Assembly (NCBI GenBank): GCA_023265495.1
Contig: JAHFTP010000016.1
Location: 1 to 15,005, forward strand
Direction of reading: 5' to 3'
Length of the DNA: 15,005 nucleotides
Origin: Chlamydiota bacterium
GTDB taxonomy: Bacteria > Chlamydiota > Chlamydiia > Chlamydiales > Rhabdochlamydiaceae
The translations under genes and the position numbers were made by a program. Below, piece after piece: positions 7,569-14,890 of this stretch. The notes under the pieces were generated by a model. That model saw only the letters and a list, made by a program, of their open reading frames with translations, was not told the DNA's origin and did no database searches. Every line of letters begins with the position of its first letter. Positions within the stretch are counted from its first letter, which is position 1.

Positions 7569-9515
7569 ATGCTTATTTTTGTAACCAATCTCAACCAAAA
7601 AGTGGAACTTCCAGAGGGCAGCACAGCTAAGGACCTTTCTGAAAAAATCAACATGCGCAACCCAAATCAATCTTTGGGGGCGCGGATCAATAACGCAGAT
7701 AAAGATCTATCTCATCCTCTTGCCGATGGGGATACGATCACTCTTTGGAACTTTGAAGACCCCGAAGGGAAAGAAATCTTTTGGCATACCTCGGCTCACG
7801 TGCTGGCGCAAGCTATCTTACGGCTTTGGCCAGAGGCAAAGCCTACCATCGGCCCCCCTATAGAAAATGGCTTTTATTACGACTTTGCCAATCTTACAAT
7901 CTCCGATGCTGATTTCGCCAAAATTGAAGAAGAAGTCCAAAAGGTTGTTGCAGAAAATTTTCAACCGCAGAGGATGGAATTTACAAATAAAAAGGAAGCA
8001 TTAGACCGCTTTGCCCACAACCAGTATAAAAAAGAGCTGATTGAAGGATTTGAAGATGGCACGATTAGTGGCTACTCTCAAGGAGAGTTTTTTGATCTTT
8101 GCAGGGGACCCCATCTACCGGCCATTGGGAAAATTAAGGCCTTTAAAATCCTAAAGACATCGGGTGCTTACTGGAAGGCAGACTCTACAAAGGAGATGCT
8201 TACCCGTATTTACGCGATCTCTTTCCCCGACAGAAAATTGTTAAAAGATTACCTCTTTCTCTTAGAAGAAGCGAAAAAAAGAGATCACAAACTCCTGGGA
8301 CCAAAACTGGATCTTTTCTCTCTCAAAGAAGAAGCTCCCGGCATGCCTTTCATCCATCCGAAGGGGATGATCATATGGAATCGGCTAATTGAGTTTTGGA
8401 GAGAGCTCCATCATAAATGGGGGTATGTAGAGATAAAGACACCACAGCTCATGAGTCAGCAACTCTGGGAGACGTCGGGGCATTGGTTCCATTACAGGGA
8501 AAATATGTATGCCTTTGAGATAGAAGAGAGACACTTTGCCATTAAGCCGATGAACTGTCCGGGGTGCATGCTCTACTTCAAATCTCACTCCCATAGCTAT
8601 AGAGAGCTTCCTTTAAGGATTTCTGAGCTAGGACATGTCCACCGCCACGAAGCATCGGGAGCACTGAGCGGACTGTTTCGCGTAAGAAGTTTTCATCAAG
8701 ATGATGCCCACTTATTCATGAGACCCTCAGATATCAAACCGGAAATCTTAAAGGTTCTTGCCCTCGTAGAAGAAACATATGGAGCTTTTGGCCTTCCCTT
8801 TAGATTAGAGCTATCTACTCGTCCGGAAAAAAGTATTGGAACAGATGAAGATTGGGATATCGCCACAAAAGGACTCAAAGAAGCTCTTGATGAATGGGGA
8901 CAACCCTATCGCATCAATGAAGGCGATGGAGCTTTCTATGGACCTAAAATCGACATACATATCAAAGATGCCTTAGGCAGGTCGTGGCAATGTGGGACGG
9001 TGCAACTTGACATGTCTCTTCCAGAAAAATTCGAACTAGAATATATGGATAGTGATGGAGTATTAAAAAGACCGGTGATGCTCCATAGGGCTATATTCGG
9101 TTCCGTGGAGAGATTTTTCGGAATTTTAATTGAACACTTTGTAGGGAAATTCCCTCTATGGATCAGCCCGCTGCAAGTGAGAGTGATCACAATAGCCGAT
9201 AGACACAGTGAGTATGCTCATGAAGTAGCAAAGGCTCTAAAAAATAAAGGCCTGATCTGCGATGTAGATGACACGAGCGAGTCTGTGAATAAAAAAATAA
9301 GAAATGCACAGATGATGCAAATCAACTATATGATTACAGTGGGAGATAAGGAAGTAGAAAACAAGACTATCGCTCTCAGAACAAGAGATAACGTCGTTCA
9401 CGGAGAGATGGTTCTTAGCTCGCTGATAGAGAAATTAGAAAAAGAAAGAAACGACCGTTCATTAGAATCTTGTTTTGCAAAAGAAGGCAGCCATGATCAA
9501 AATCACAGTGAGTAG
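7569..9515 (+). CDS. thrS: Threonyl-tRNA synthetase, 648 aa
   Basis: This cytoplasmic class II aminoacyl-tRNA synthetase charges tRNA-Thr with threonine and hydrolyses Ser-tRNA-Thr. The full-length domain order is present: a TGS domain (1-62), the editing domain with HTSAH (H73, H77) and CRGPH (C178, H182), the catalytic core with zinc ligands C330 (MNCPGC), H381 (DDAHLF) and H506 (MLHRA), motif 2 around FRVRSFHQDDAH (370-381), motif 3 at GSVERFFGILIE (511-522), and an anticodon-binding domain from about 530 to 630. Length equals the bacterial norm (about 640). AAGG lies about 11 nt before the ATG, a long spacing. The last 23 bp overlap parA, so both are probably made from one transcript. All key residues are present and the call is secure. 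Confidence 0.98.
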   Translation: MLIFVTNLNQKVELPEGSTAKDLSEKINMRNPNQSLGARINNADKDLSHPLADGDTITLWNFEDPEGKEIFWHTSAHVLAQAILRLWPEAKPTIGPPIENGFYYDFANLTISDADFAKIEEEVQKVVAENFQPQRMEFTNKKEALDRFAHNQYKKELIEGFEDGTISGYSQGEFFDLCRGPHLPAIGKIKAFKILKTSGAYWKADSTKEMLTRIYAISFPDRKLLKDYLFLLEEAKKRDHKLLGPKLDLFSLKEEAPGMPFIHPKGMIIWNRLIEFWRELHHKWGYVEIKTPQLMSQQLWETSGHWFHYRENMYAFEIEERHFAIKPMNCPGCMLYFKSHSHSYRELPLRISELGHVHRHEASGALSGLFRVRSFHQDDAHLFMRPSDIKPEILKVLALVEETYGAFGLPFRLELSTRPEKSIGTDEDWDIATKGLKEALDEWGQPYRINEGDGAFYGPKIDIHIKDALGRSWQCGTVQLDMSLPEKFELEYMDSDGVLKRPVMLHRAIFGSVERFFGILIEHFVGKFPLWISPLQVRVITIADRHSEYAHEVAKALKNKGLICDVDDTSESVNKKIRNAQMMQINYMITVGDKEVENKTIALRTRDNVVHGEMVLSSLIEKLEKERNDRSLESCFAKEGSHDQNHSE

Positions 9516-10245
9516 TTTTAAAGGGGGCACTGCAAAAACCTCCACAACGCTTCATATTGGATCAGCTCTAGCAAAGTTCCATAAGAAAAAGGTGCTTCTT
9601 ATAGACTTTGACGCACAAGCAAACCTGACTACAGGTCTTGGACTCGATCCAGATGCGCAAGAGAGTATGGCGCCGGTACTGCAAGGACAAAAATCGATTG
9701 ATCAGGTTATTTTAAAGACTTGTATTCCTAATATGGATCTCATCCCGGCTGATACGTGGCTGGAAAGGGTGGAAGTGACAGGCCCTCTTGCCGGAGATCG
9801 TTATTCCCATGAGCGTCTCAAGGAGATTCTTCGTCCCCTTAAGTACGATGTAGTCATTATCGATACACCCCCATCGCTTTGTTGGCTAACAGAGTCTGCC
9901 CTGATTGCTTCTGAGTATTCGCTTGTTTGTGCAACGCCTGAATTTTATAGCGTGAAAGGATTGCAAAGGCTTTCCCTATTTTTGAATAACCTTGGGCAAA
10001 GGCATTCGTTAAAGGTTCTTGGAGTAGCTCTCTCTTTTTGGAATCCTAGAGGAAAAAGCAACTCCACGTTTCTCGATGTAATCGAGAGCACCTTCCCCAA
10101 TAAGGCTCTCCAAAACAAGGTAAGACGCGACATCACTATTTCCGAATCCTCCGTTTTTGGAAAACCTGTATTTGAAATTGCTCCATCGAGCAGAGCAGCC
10201 CTTGATTACCAAGCAATAACGAAAGAAATCTTAAACCGCATGTAA
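9493..10245 (+). CDS. ParA/Soj-family ATPase, chlamydial pGP5-D/CT582-like, 250 aa
   Basis: This is a deviant-Walker ATPase of the ParA/MinD superfamily. Seen in the protein: KGGTAKTS at residues 10-17 with the signature lysine K10 and P-loop lysine K15, IDFDAQANLTTGLG at 37-50, and the Walker B strand VIIDTPPS at 121-128. The ATG at 9493 has AAGAAGG upstream and is preferred to an earlier in-frame start at 9475. It overlaps the end of thrS by 23 bp and precedes a pGP6-D-like gene by 15 bp. In Chlamydia the same order thrS-CT582-CT583 occurs on the chromosome, and the plasmid has the paralogous pair pGP5-D/pGP6-D. ParA proteins drive DNA partitioning or positioning; no ParB or parS site is visible next to this gene, so its cargo is unknown. 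Family call secure, chlamydial orthology very likely. Confidence 0.95.
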   Translation: MIKITVSSFKGGTAKTSTTLHIGSALAKFHKKKVLLIDFDAQANLTTGLGLDPDAQESMAPVLQGQKSIDQVILKTCIPNMDLIPADTWLERVEVTGPLAGDRYSHERLKEILRPLKYDVVIIDTPPSLCWLTESALIASEYSLVCATPEFYSVKGLQRLSLFLNNLGQRHSLKVLGVALSFWNPRGKSNSTFLDVIESTFPNKALQNKVRRDITISESSVFGKPVFEIAPSSRAALDYQAITKEILNRM

Positions 10246-10258
10246 AACGGCTTTACAT
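10240..10258 (+). other. Hairpin across the parA stop and the pGP6-D-like start
   Basis: ATGTAAA-ACGGC-TTTACAT is a perfect 7-bp stem with a 5-nt loop. It contains the parA stop codon (10243-10245) and ends 2 nt before the next ATG (10261), where no Shine-Dalgarno sequence is seen. A ribosome ending parA would melt it, which suits translational coupling; this is inference. Confidence 0.5.
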
Positions 10259-10260
10259 TT

Positions 10261-11019
10261 ATGGCAAAAGTGAATTTTCTCCTATCAGAGCGCCTCAAGA
10301 TGGCCACAGAAAAATTCTCCAAGATGACCAATCTTGCAGAATTATCCTCTTCCGGCAACCTATCCAGCTTTTCAGGGATATTTCGAGTGAGCCCCCTCTC
10401 TTCCAAGGAACAAGAGGCCATCAAGCAGATTCTCCATAGTTATGGCAAAGAAGAAAAAGATGTATCGCAGGATTTTGATAAGCTGATAGCCATCACTTCG
10501 GAAGTAAAAGCCATTAATAACCAAGCCGCTATCTTGCATGGCGAGCGCATAAAAAAAGCACAGGAAGTGCTCAAATTCTATAAGGAAGGGGCTTTTACCG
10601 CCTGGCTCATAGCCACCTATGGCAATAGACAAACGCCATACAACTTCTTACAATACTATGAACTACACTTGAGCCTGCCGCAGATGTTGCTGCCAAAGCT
10701 CGATGAGATGCCAAAGCAAGCTATTTATACACTCGCAAGTAGAAATGTCCCGCAAGAAGAAAAAGAGCAAATCATTAAAAACTACAGCGGAGAGACCAAG
10801 CAAGAGCTTCTCACCCTCATTAGGCAGCGATTCCCCCTTCCGGACAACGACAGGAGAGGGCAGGACCTTGCCTCTGCTGCTATCACAGCATTACTTCGTC
10901 TGCACAATGCCATCAGCACAGCTCCTTTAAAAACCACAAGCAAACAGAAGAAGACGTTGAAAACTCTTATCAAACAGATACAAGCTCTTGTTGATTCCTC
11001 CGAGGAAATCGATGGATAA
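10261..11019 (+). CDS. Chlamydial plasmid pGP6-D-like protein (CT583-like), 252 aa
   Basis: This is a soluble, mainly helical and charged protein without signal peptide. It is assigned as the pGP6-D/CT583-like partner from its length (the plasmid protein is about 247 aa), its place directly after a ParA-like gene following thrS, and internal features such as the segment FYKEGAFTAWLIATYGNRQT (about residues 101-120), which resembles the conserved middle of this family and the FYxxGxxxAW-type segment of partition-related proteins. The C-terminal third is lysine-rich (about 225-240). No ribosome site precedes the ATG, which sits just after a hairpin covering the parA stop, so coupled translation is likely. 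Its TAA overlaps the purB start by 8 bp. In Chlamydia the function of pGP6-D is unclear, possibly linked with plasmid maintenance; here a chromosomal role with the ParA protein is inferred. Confidence 0.85.
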   Translation: MAKVNFLLSERLKMATEKFSKMTNLAELSSSGNLSSFSGIFRVSPLSSKEQEAIKQILHSYGKEEKDVSQDFDKLIAITSEVKAINNQAAILHGERIKKAQEVLKFYKEGAFTAWLIATYGNRQTPYNFLQYYELHLSLPQMLLPKLDEMPKQAIYTLASRNVPQEEKEQIIKNYSGETKQELLTLIRQRFPLPDNDRRGQDLASAAITALLRLHNAISTAPLKTTSKQKKTLKTLIKQIQALVDSSEEIDG

Positions 11020-12448
11020 AGAAGACATCTATCAGTCTCCTCTTTCCGGTCGTTATGCAAGTAGGGAGATGTCTTTTCTCTTTTCCGATAAGTACAAGTA
11101 CACCACGTGGCGAAAGCTGTGGATAGCTCTTGCCAAAGCAGAGCATGCACTTGGAGTGCCCATCACAGAAGCGCAAATCCAAAGTATGATTCGAGAACTT
11201 CATAGCCTTGATCTAGCAAGAGTTGCAGAATATGAAAAGGTACTGCAACATGATGTGATGGCTCATATTCATGCCTATGGAGACAGCTGCCCTGAGGCAA
11301 AAGGAATTATTCATCTGGGAGCCACTTCCTGCTTTGTGACAGATAACACAGACCTCATTCAAATGAAAGAAGGGATCAAACTGCTCAAAATAAAATTACT
11401 GCAGCTGATCAGACACCTCGCCTCCTTTGCTCAAAATCATGCAAGCCTTGCCTGTTTAAGTTATACACATCTCCAGCCGGCACAGCCTACAACGGTGGGG
11501 AAAAGGGCTTGTATGTGGCTGCAAGACCTCCTCATGGATTTCCACGACATAGAAGAGAAAGGAGAAACCCTCCGTTTTTTAGGAGCTAAAGGGGCGACGG
11601 GAACGCAAGCTTCTTTTCTTTCCTTGCTCAACTACGACCACAGCAAAGTGAAAAGATTAGAAATCCTCATCGCTACAGAAATGGGATTTACCAAGACATT
11701 ACCCATTTCCGGACAGACCTATACGCGCAAGCAAGACATCAGGATTTTTTCTTGTTTGAGTAGTTTAGCAGCTACTGCTCATAAGATGGCAACAGATATC
11801 AGGCTTCTCTGTCATATGGGTGAAGTGGATGAGCCTTTTGCAGAAAAGCAAGTAGGGTCCTCTGCCATGCCCTATAAACGCAATCCCATGCGCTCAGAGA
11901 GAATTTGCTCTCTTGCTAGGTTTCTTATTTCCCTAAATGAAAATCCCCTTTACACAAGTGCGACGCAGTGGCTTGAAAGAACTCTCGATGACTCCGCAAA
12001 TAGAAGACTGAGTATCTCTGAGGCTTTTCTTTGTGCCGATGCCTTATTAAACTTGCTCAACCATATTTTCTCAGGTCTTATTGTCTATCCCAAAATGATA
12101 GAGCAACACCTAAATGAACACCTCCCTTTCATGGCCACAGAAAACATCCTCATGCACGCCGTTAAAAAGGGGAAGGACCGCCAATTCCTGCATGAAGCGT
12201 TAAGAAAATACACGATAGCAGCTGCTAGAAAATGGAAAGAGGAAGGAGTCAAAGAAGACCTCCTGGGAATGATCCTATTAGACCCTGAGTTTCACCTCTC
12301 CCAAACAGAGATGGATGAGATCATGAAACTAGAAAACTTCATCGGAAGAGCTCCTCACCAAGTACAAGAATTCCTTCATGAAGAAGTCTCTCCGATACTA
12401 AAAAGGCATGAAAACTTACCTTCCTTTGAGCCAAGAATTGAAGTCTAA
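11012..12448 (+). CDS. purB: Adenylosuccinate lyase, animal-type, 478 aa
   Basis: PurB, of the fumarase/aspartase superfamily, splits adenylosuccinate into AMP and fumarate, and SAICAR into AICAR and fumarate; it acts as a cytoplasmic tetramer. The superfamily signature GSSAMPYKRNPM is at residues 282-293 with the mobile-loop serines S283/S284, the catalytic histidine is in YTHLQPAQPTTVGKR (H153), and HDVMAH (H80, H85) supplies another active-site part. The ATG at 11012 has GAGG 6 nt upstream, giving 478 aa; the frame reaches a TTG at 10988. Long stretches match the human ADSL wording as remembered, for example ERTLDDSANRR and FMATENI, and the length is close to the human 484 aa. It overlaps the pGP6-D-like gene by 8 bp. 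No other pur gene is in the window, so a salvage role (IMP to AMP) rather than full de novo synthesis is plausible. Call secure. Confidence 0.97.
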   Translation: MDKEDIYQSPLSGRYASREMSFLFSDKYKYTTWRKLWIALAKAEHALGVPITEAQIQSMIRELHSLDLARVAEYEKVLQHDVMAHIHAYGDSCPEAKGIIHLGATSCFVTDNTDLIQMKEGIKLLKIKLLQLIRHLASFAQNHASLACLSYTHLQPAQPTTVGKRACMWLQDLLMDFHDIEEKGETLRFLGAKGATGTQASFLSLLNYDHSKVKRLEILIATEMGFTKTLPISGQTYTRKQDIRIFSCLSSLAATAHKMATDIRLLCHMGEVDEPFAEKQVGSSAMPYKRNPMRSERICSLARFLISLNENPLYTSATQWLERTLDDSANRRLSISEAFLCADALLNLLNHIFSGLIVYPKMIEQHLNEHLPFMATENILMHAVKKGKDRQFLHEALRKYTIAAARKWKEEGVKEDLLGMILLDPEFHLSQTEMDEIMKLENFIGRAPHQVQEFLHEEVSPILKRHENLPSFEPRIEV

Positions 12449-12553
12449 AAATTTCACGTGCAATACAATTCCTGTTGCAGTACTTTGATCCGGAACTTAT
12501 TTCTTATTTTGCTCTGCCTGTCTAGAAAATAGCAGACGGTTTAACTAAAGAAC

Positions 12554-12566
12554 ATTGCAATGCAAT
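12554..12566. other. Palindrome ATTGCA-A-TGCAAT upstream of the frameshifted barrel gene
   Basis: A perfect 6-bp inverted repeat around one base, ending 19 bp before the preferred ATG at 12586. Its size and symmetry fit a repressor or activator site, but no regulator can be named. The rest of the 137-bp gap after purB (12449-12585) shows no convincing promoter or terminator. Confidence 0.3.
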
Positions 12567-12585
12567 TTATATGAAGGAAAAGTCT

Positions 12586-13373
12586 ATGTTAAGAATAATA
12601 TCACTTGACATGTTCAACAAAAACACGCTTCTATTTACAATTTCTTTGTTTTCATTAACTTCTATTCCTTTAATTGCTGACAATACCCCCCCAAGTTTTG
12701 CTAATCCTCAGGAAAACCCACACCATATTTTTTTTGGAACTGAATTTTTTGGTTTTAGTTTGGACACCCATGTAAAAGATGTAAAGATGCAAGGAAACAG
12801 TTTTTTTTGGGGACTTAGGTTTGGGTATGAGTATCTCAAGCCAAGAGCTTTTTATGCAGGGATAGATATTCTTACTTCTTGCGGCAACAACAATTTTAAA
12901 GCATCTATCGGTGAACATCGACTACCAAAAAAAGCGATGATACTTGGTTTGGCAGTTCTGAGTTACGACTTGGATATACCTTTGCTCCGCATAAATGGCT
13001 TTGTTCTCCATTTTTAGGAGTAGGTGGATATATGATAGAGCCTTTATTCCACGATCATGGTTTTGAAGAAAGTTTGCCTTACATAGCTTTGGGAGCTCAT
13101 TCAAAATACGAACATTCAACAGCATTCAACGTTGGAATAAATTTCAAAATTTTCCACACCTTCTCAGCTACAGAAAAGTATAAACAAGGCAGTGGATCAA
13201 ATCAAACCACACATCCTAGTTTTTGGGGAGGAGAAGTGGGCATTCCTTTTATTTGGTATCTAGGATCAAAAAAATGCTGGGATATACAAATTGAACCTTA
13301 TGTCCTAAAGCTAACCTTCTCTCAGGAGCAAAATGTTTATGGGTCCAGGCTTCTTTTTGGATATAGATTCTAA
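12586..13373 (+). pseudogene. Outer-membrane barrel protein gene, split by a -1 frameshift at an A7 run
   Basis: Two frames together encode one exported barrel protein of about 262 aa. The first frame starts at the ATG at 12586 (AGGA about 7 nt upstream; an ATG at 12571 is also in frame) with a signal peptide (LLFTISLFSLTSIPLIA before DN) and strand-like segments up to KASIGEHRLPKK. It then runs into unrelated residues and stops at 13015-13017. The other frame continues the barrel as SDDTWFGSSELRLGYTF, APHKWLCSPFLGVGGYMIE and on to LLFGYRF at the end, a typical terminal Phe. The two join smoothly if one A is added to, or reread in, the A7 run at 12927-12933, giving ...RLPKK-SDDTWFG... . The zero frame there reads CCA AAA AAA GCG, a -1 slippery arrangement. 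So this is a decayed gene, a phase-variable gene, a frameshift-expressed gene or a sequencing error. MOMP-like origin is possible but not shown. Confidence 0.8.
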
Positions 13374-13492
13374 AACAGACAAGAACTCCTTCTTAAGGAA
13401 AGACCTATTTAGACCCGGTATTTTTTTGCAGCACAAAAACCTTAGCATGACCTATCATCCCTTCTTCTAATTTTCCAAAAAGGGAAAAAACC

Positions 13493-13657
13493 ATGGAACC
13501 GGCAAAAAAAACACGCACCAGCCGTTCCAAAGCAGAAGTACAAGAAGAATTTCAAGATCTTATAGAACAATCTCAGTCTGCAAAGGAGAATGCAAGCTCC
13601 AAAAGTGAGAGTGTCCTTTTTATGCGCGAAACAGAGGGACGACAGCCTAGATGCTAA
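13493..13657 (+). CDS. 54-codon ORF, probably the front part of a longer lost gene
   Basis: The ORF starts MEPAKKTRTSRSKAEVQEEF, is hydrophilic and helical up to about residue 34, and ends in MRETEGRQPRC. AGGG lies about 9 nt before the ATG, within a weak hairpin (TTTTCC...GGAAAA, 13471-13488). The opening is reminiscent of longer coiled-coil proteins of about 150-200 aa that begin with Lys/Arg/Ser followed by RxEVQxEF and continue with LREAEVRQAV; that comparison is from memory. If right, this copy has lost everything after about residue 50. It may be a remnant rather than a working gene. The rest of the 338-bp interval 13374-13712 holds only small AT-rich hairpins. Confidence 0.45.
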   Translation: MEPAKKTRTSRSKAEVQEEFQDLIEQSQSAKENASSKSESVLFMRETEGRQPRC

Positions 13658-13672
13658 AAAAGACTTTTTTAG
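13654..13672. terminator. 9-bp palindrome after the 54-codon ORF
   Basis: CTAAAAAAG-A-CTTTTTTAG is a perfect 9-bp inverted repeat around a single base. It includes the stop codon of the small ORF. With a 1-nt centre it could fold only with a shortened stem; as RNA it is a weak, AT-rich terminator candidate. Confidence 0.3.
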
Positions 13673-13712
13673 AAAGCGTGCTCATGGGATCTAATTATTA
13701 TAGCCATCGGAG

Positions 13713-14057
13713 ATGAACTTGAAAAAGAAAGTAGGGATCGGGCTTGCATGTTTACTCTTGCTAGGATGTTTTTTTTCACTAAGAAAAAAACAAGACCCCT
13801 TCTTGGGAAAAATCATCATCTGCGGGGTCTGTGAAGACATCGAAACCGCTCTTCCTTTTACTATTGCATCTATAGAAGAAATAGGAAGTCATTTTGCGGA
13901 TTATTGGGTGTTTATTTGTGAAAATAACTCGTTAGATTCTACGCCCCAGCTACTAAAAGAGTGGGGAACGAAAAACACCCATGTGCACCTCCTTTCAGAG
14001 GAGCTCATCCCCACCGCAGCTGCAAGAGGCAGGCCTATCTCATACGCAAAATGGTGA
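13713..14057 (+). pseudogene. Truncated glycosyltransferase-like gene (114 codons)
   Basis: The N-terminus has one hydrophobic segment (VGIGLACLLLLGCFFSL, about residues 7-23) after MNLKKK, as in a membrane anchor or signal sequence. Next comes KIIICGVCEDIETALPFTI (about 33-51), a strand-loop-helix, then VFICENNSLDSTPQLL (about 66-81), where ENNSxDxT is the usual nucleotide-sugar contact segment of GT-A glycosyltransferases. The frame ends at RGRPISYAKW, where family members usually continue through a R...IAxARN segment. Reading one frame over gives MVMHYL then a stop, so a frameshift followed by loss of the C-terminal two thirds is likely; relatives are about 280-350 aa. The neighbour on the other strand ends 10 bp later. 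Probably non-functional. Confidence 0.7.
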
Positions 14058-14067
14058 TGCACTACCT

Positions 14068-14505
14068 TTAAGTCAAATATTTCTTTTTAATCCAGGTGTC
14101 AAGGCTAAGCCTTCCCGGCCCAAAAGCAAATAATGTGAAGAGCATGCATAAGTAATAGAGGGGAATTTCGAAACCTCGGTTTGTTGCTGAAAAACCATAT
14201 TTCCAATGAACGGAAAATATCGCTACACACATGATGCCCATAAGAGGAATCGAAGCAATCCTTGTAAATAGGCCAAGCATCAGAGCAAAGACCCCTGCCA
14301 TTTCGATGACAATAACAAGTATAGTCATAAGGGTGGCTAAAGGAATATCGAGAGACTCAAACCATTTTACCACAGTGGAAAAATTTTTTATTTTTTCAAC
14401 TGCAGCGCCATAGAAACCAAAGGCTAAAACTAACCGGAGCAGCATAAGACAGAGCCACTGTATAGAGTCCAATTTCTTTGTAAATCGCAAATAGATATCT
14501 CTCAT
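14068..14505 (-). CDS. DoxX family membrane protein, 145 aa
   Basis: This is an inner-membrane protein with four hydrophobic segments (about residues 17-36, 56-77, 83-100 and 113-130). The segment LRLVLAFGFYGAAVEKIKNF near the first helix, GLFTRIASIPLMGIM in the middle and the short GF-containing loop after the third helix fit the DoxX family. AGGAG lies about 6 nt before the ATG. Length is typical for the family (about 130-160 aa). DoxX proteins have been linked with quinol oxidation or thiol/oxidative stress in other bacteria, but the role of this one is not known. It converges with the truncated glycosyltransferase-like gene, and a hairpin separates it from the next minus-strand gene upstream. 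Confidence 0.88.
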   Translation of the reverse strand: MRDIYLRFTKKLDSIQWLCLMLLRLVLAFGFYGAAVEKIKNFSTVVKWFESLDIPLATLMTILVIVIEMAGVFALMLGLFTRIASIPLMGIMCVAIFSVHWKYGFSATNRGFEIPLYYLCMLFTLFAFGPGRLSLDTWIKKKYLT

Positions 14506-14531
14506 GATTTCTCCTTCATGGCTTATCTTAT

Positions 14532-14554
14532 GCAGGGCTTTTTTTACGCCCTGC
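14532..14554 (-). terminator. GC-rich hairpin after the small exported protein gene
   Basis: GCAGGGC-(9 nt)-GCCCTGC forms a perfect 7-bp stem. On the minus strand it lies 21 nt after the stop of the 104-aa gene and 26 nt before the DoxX start. No T run follows the stem on that strand, so it may act as a partial terminator or an attenuator. Confidence 0.5.
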
Positions 14555-14575
14555 TTATTCTAAAGAGGATACTAT

Positions 14576-14890
14576 CTATCCACCGTATCCATTTGTGCTA
14601 TCATCGGAAGTGCCGCTGGAATCGCTGTCGCCTCCACCTGAAGAATTGCCGCTGCTTGCATTTGAGCCATCTGCATTTGTGCAAGAATCGCCACTGCACT
14701 GTCCCGAGGAATCAGAGGATCCATCGCCTGAAGAAGAATCAGTAACAGCTTTTTGTGCTTTTGGATTGACCACTTGCGCCTGCGCTACCTTTTTTGCATG
14801 GGGACATGCAGAACATTGTGTTGCATCATCTGCTTGAACAGAAACTGCTGCGATCAGCATAGAAACTGCAGTAAGTACTATCTTCATCAT
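14576..14890 (-). CDS. Small exported Ser/Gly/Asp-rich protein with two cysteine pairs, 104 aa
   Basis: The family is not recognised. The N-terminus MMKIVLTAVSMLIAAVSVQA before DDATQ is a clear signal peptide of about 20 residues. The mature part begins with a short cysteine pair, CSAC (C26, C29), followed by an Ala/Lys/Val segment (31-50), and then a long low-complexity tail of Ser, Gly, Asp and Asn (51-104) with a second pair, CSGDSC (C65, C70). The frame runs upstream to 14953, but the ATG at 14890 has AGGAG 7 nt upstream and gives the signal peptide, so it is preferred; the ATG at 14887 is also possible. The acidic, flexible tail suggests a periplasmic or surface role, perhaps metal binding or disulfide cross-linking in the chlamydial envelope; this is inference. 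The upstream 115 bp contain long A/T runs but no clear promoter. Confidence 0.75.
   Translation of the reverse strand: MMKIVLTAVSMLIAAVSVQADDATQCSACPHAKKVAQAQVVNPKAQKAVTDSSSGDGSSDSSGQCSGDSCTNADGSNASSGNSSGGGDSDSSGTSDDSTNGYGG

Noticed and set aside
9475..9492. Earlier in-frame start of the ParA-like gene at 9475
   Set aside because: The ATG at 9493 has AAGAAGG at the right distance and starts directly with the conserved MIKITVxSxKGG segment.
10988..11011. TTG start of PurB at 10988
   Set aside because: The ATG at 11012 has GAGG 6 nt upstream and gives a protein length close to the known family.
14595..14837. Plus-strand ORF of 80 codons opposite the small exported protein
   Set aside because: It is the antisense of a low-complexity Ser/Gly/Asp tail, which naturally gives Pro/Glu/Ser-rich open frames; the minus-strand gene has the signal peptide and ribosome site.
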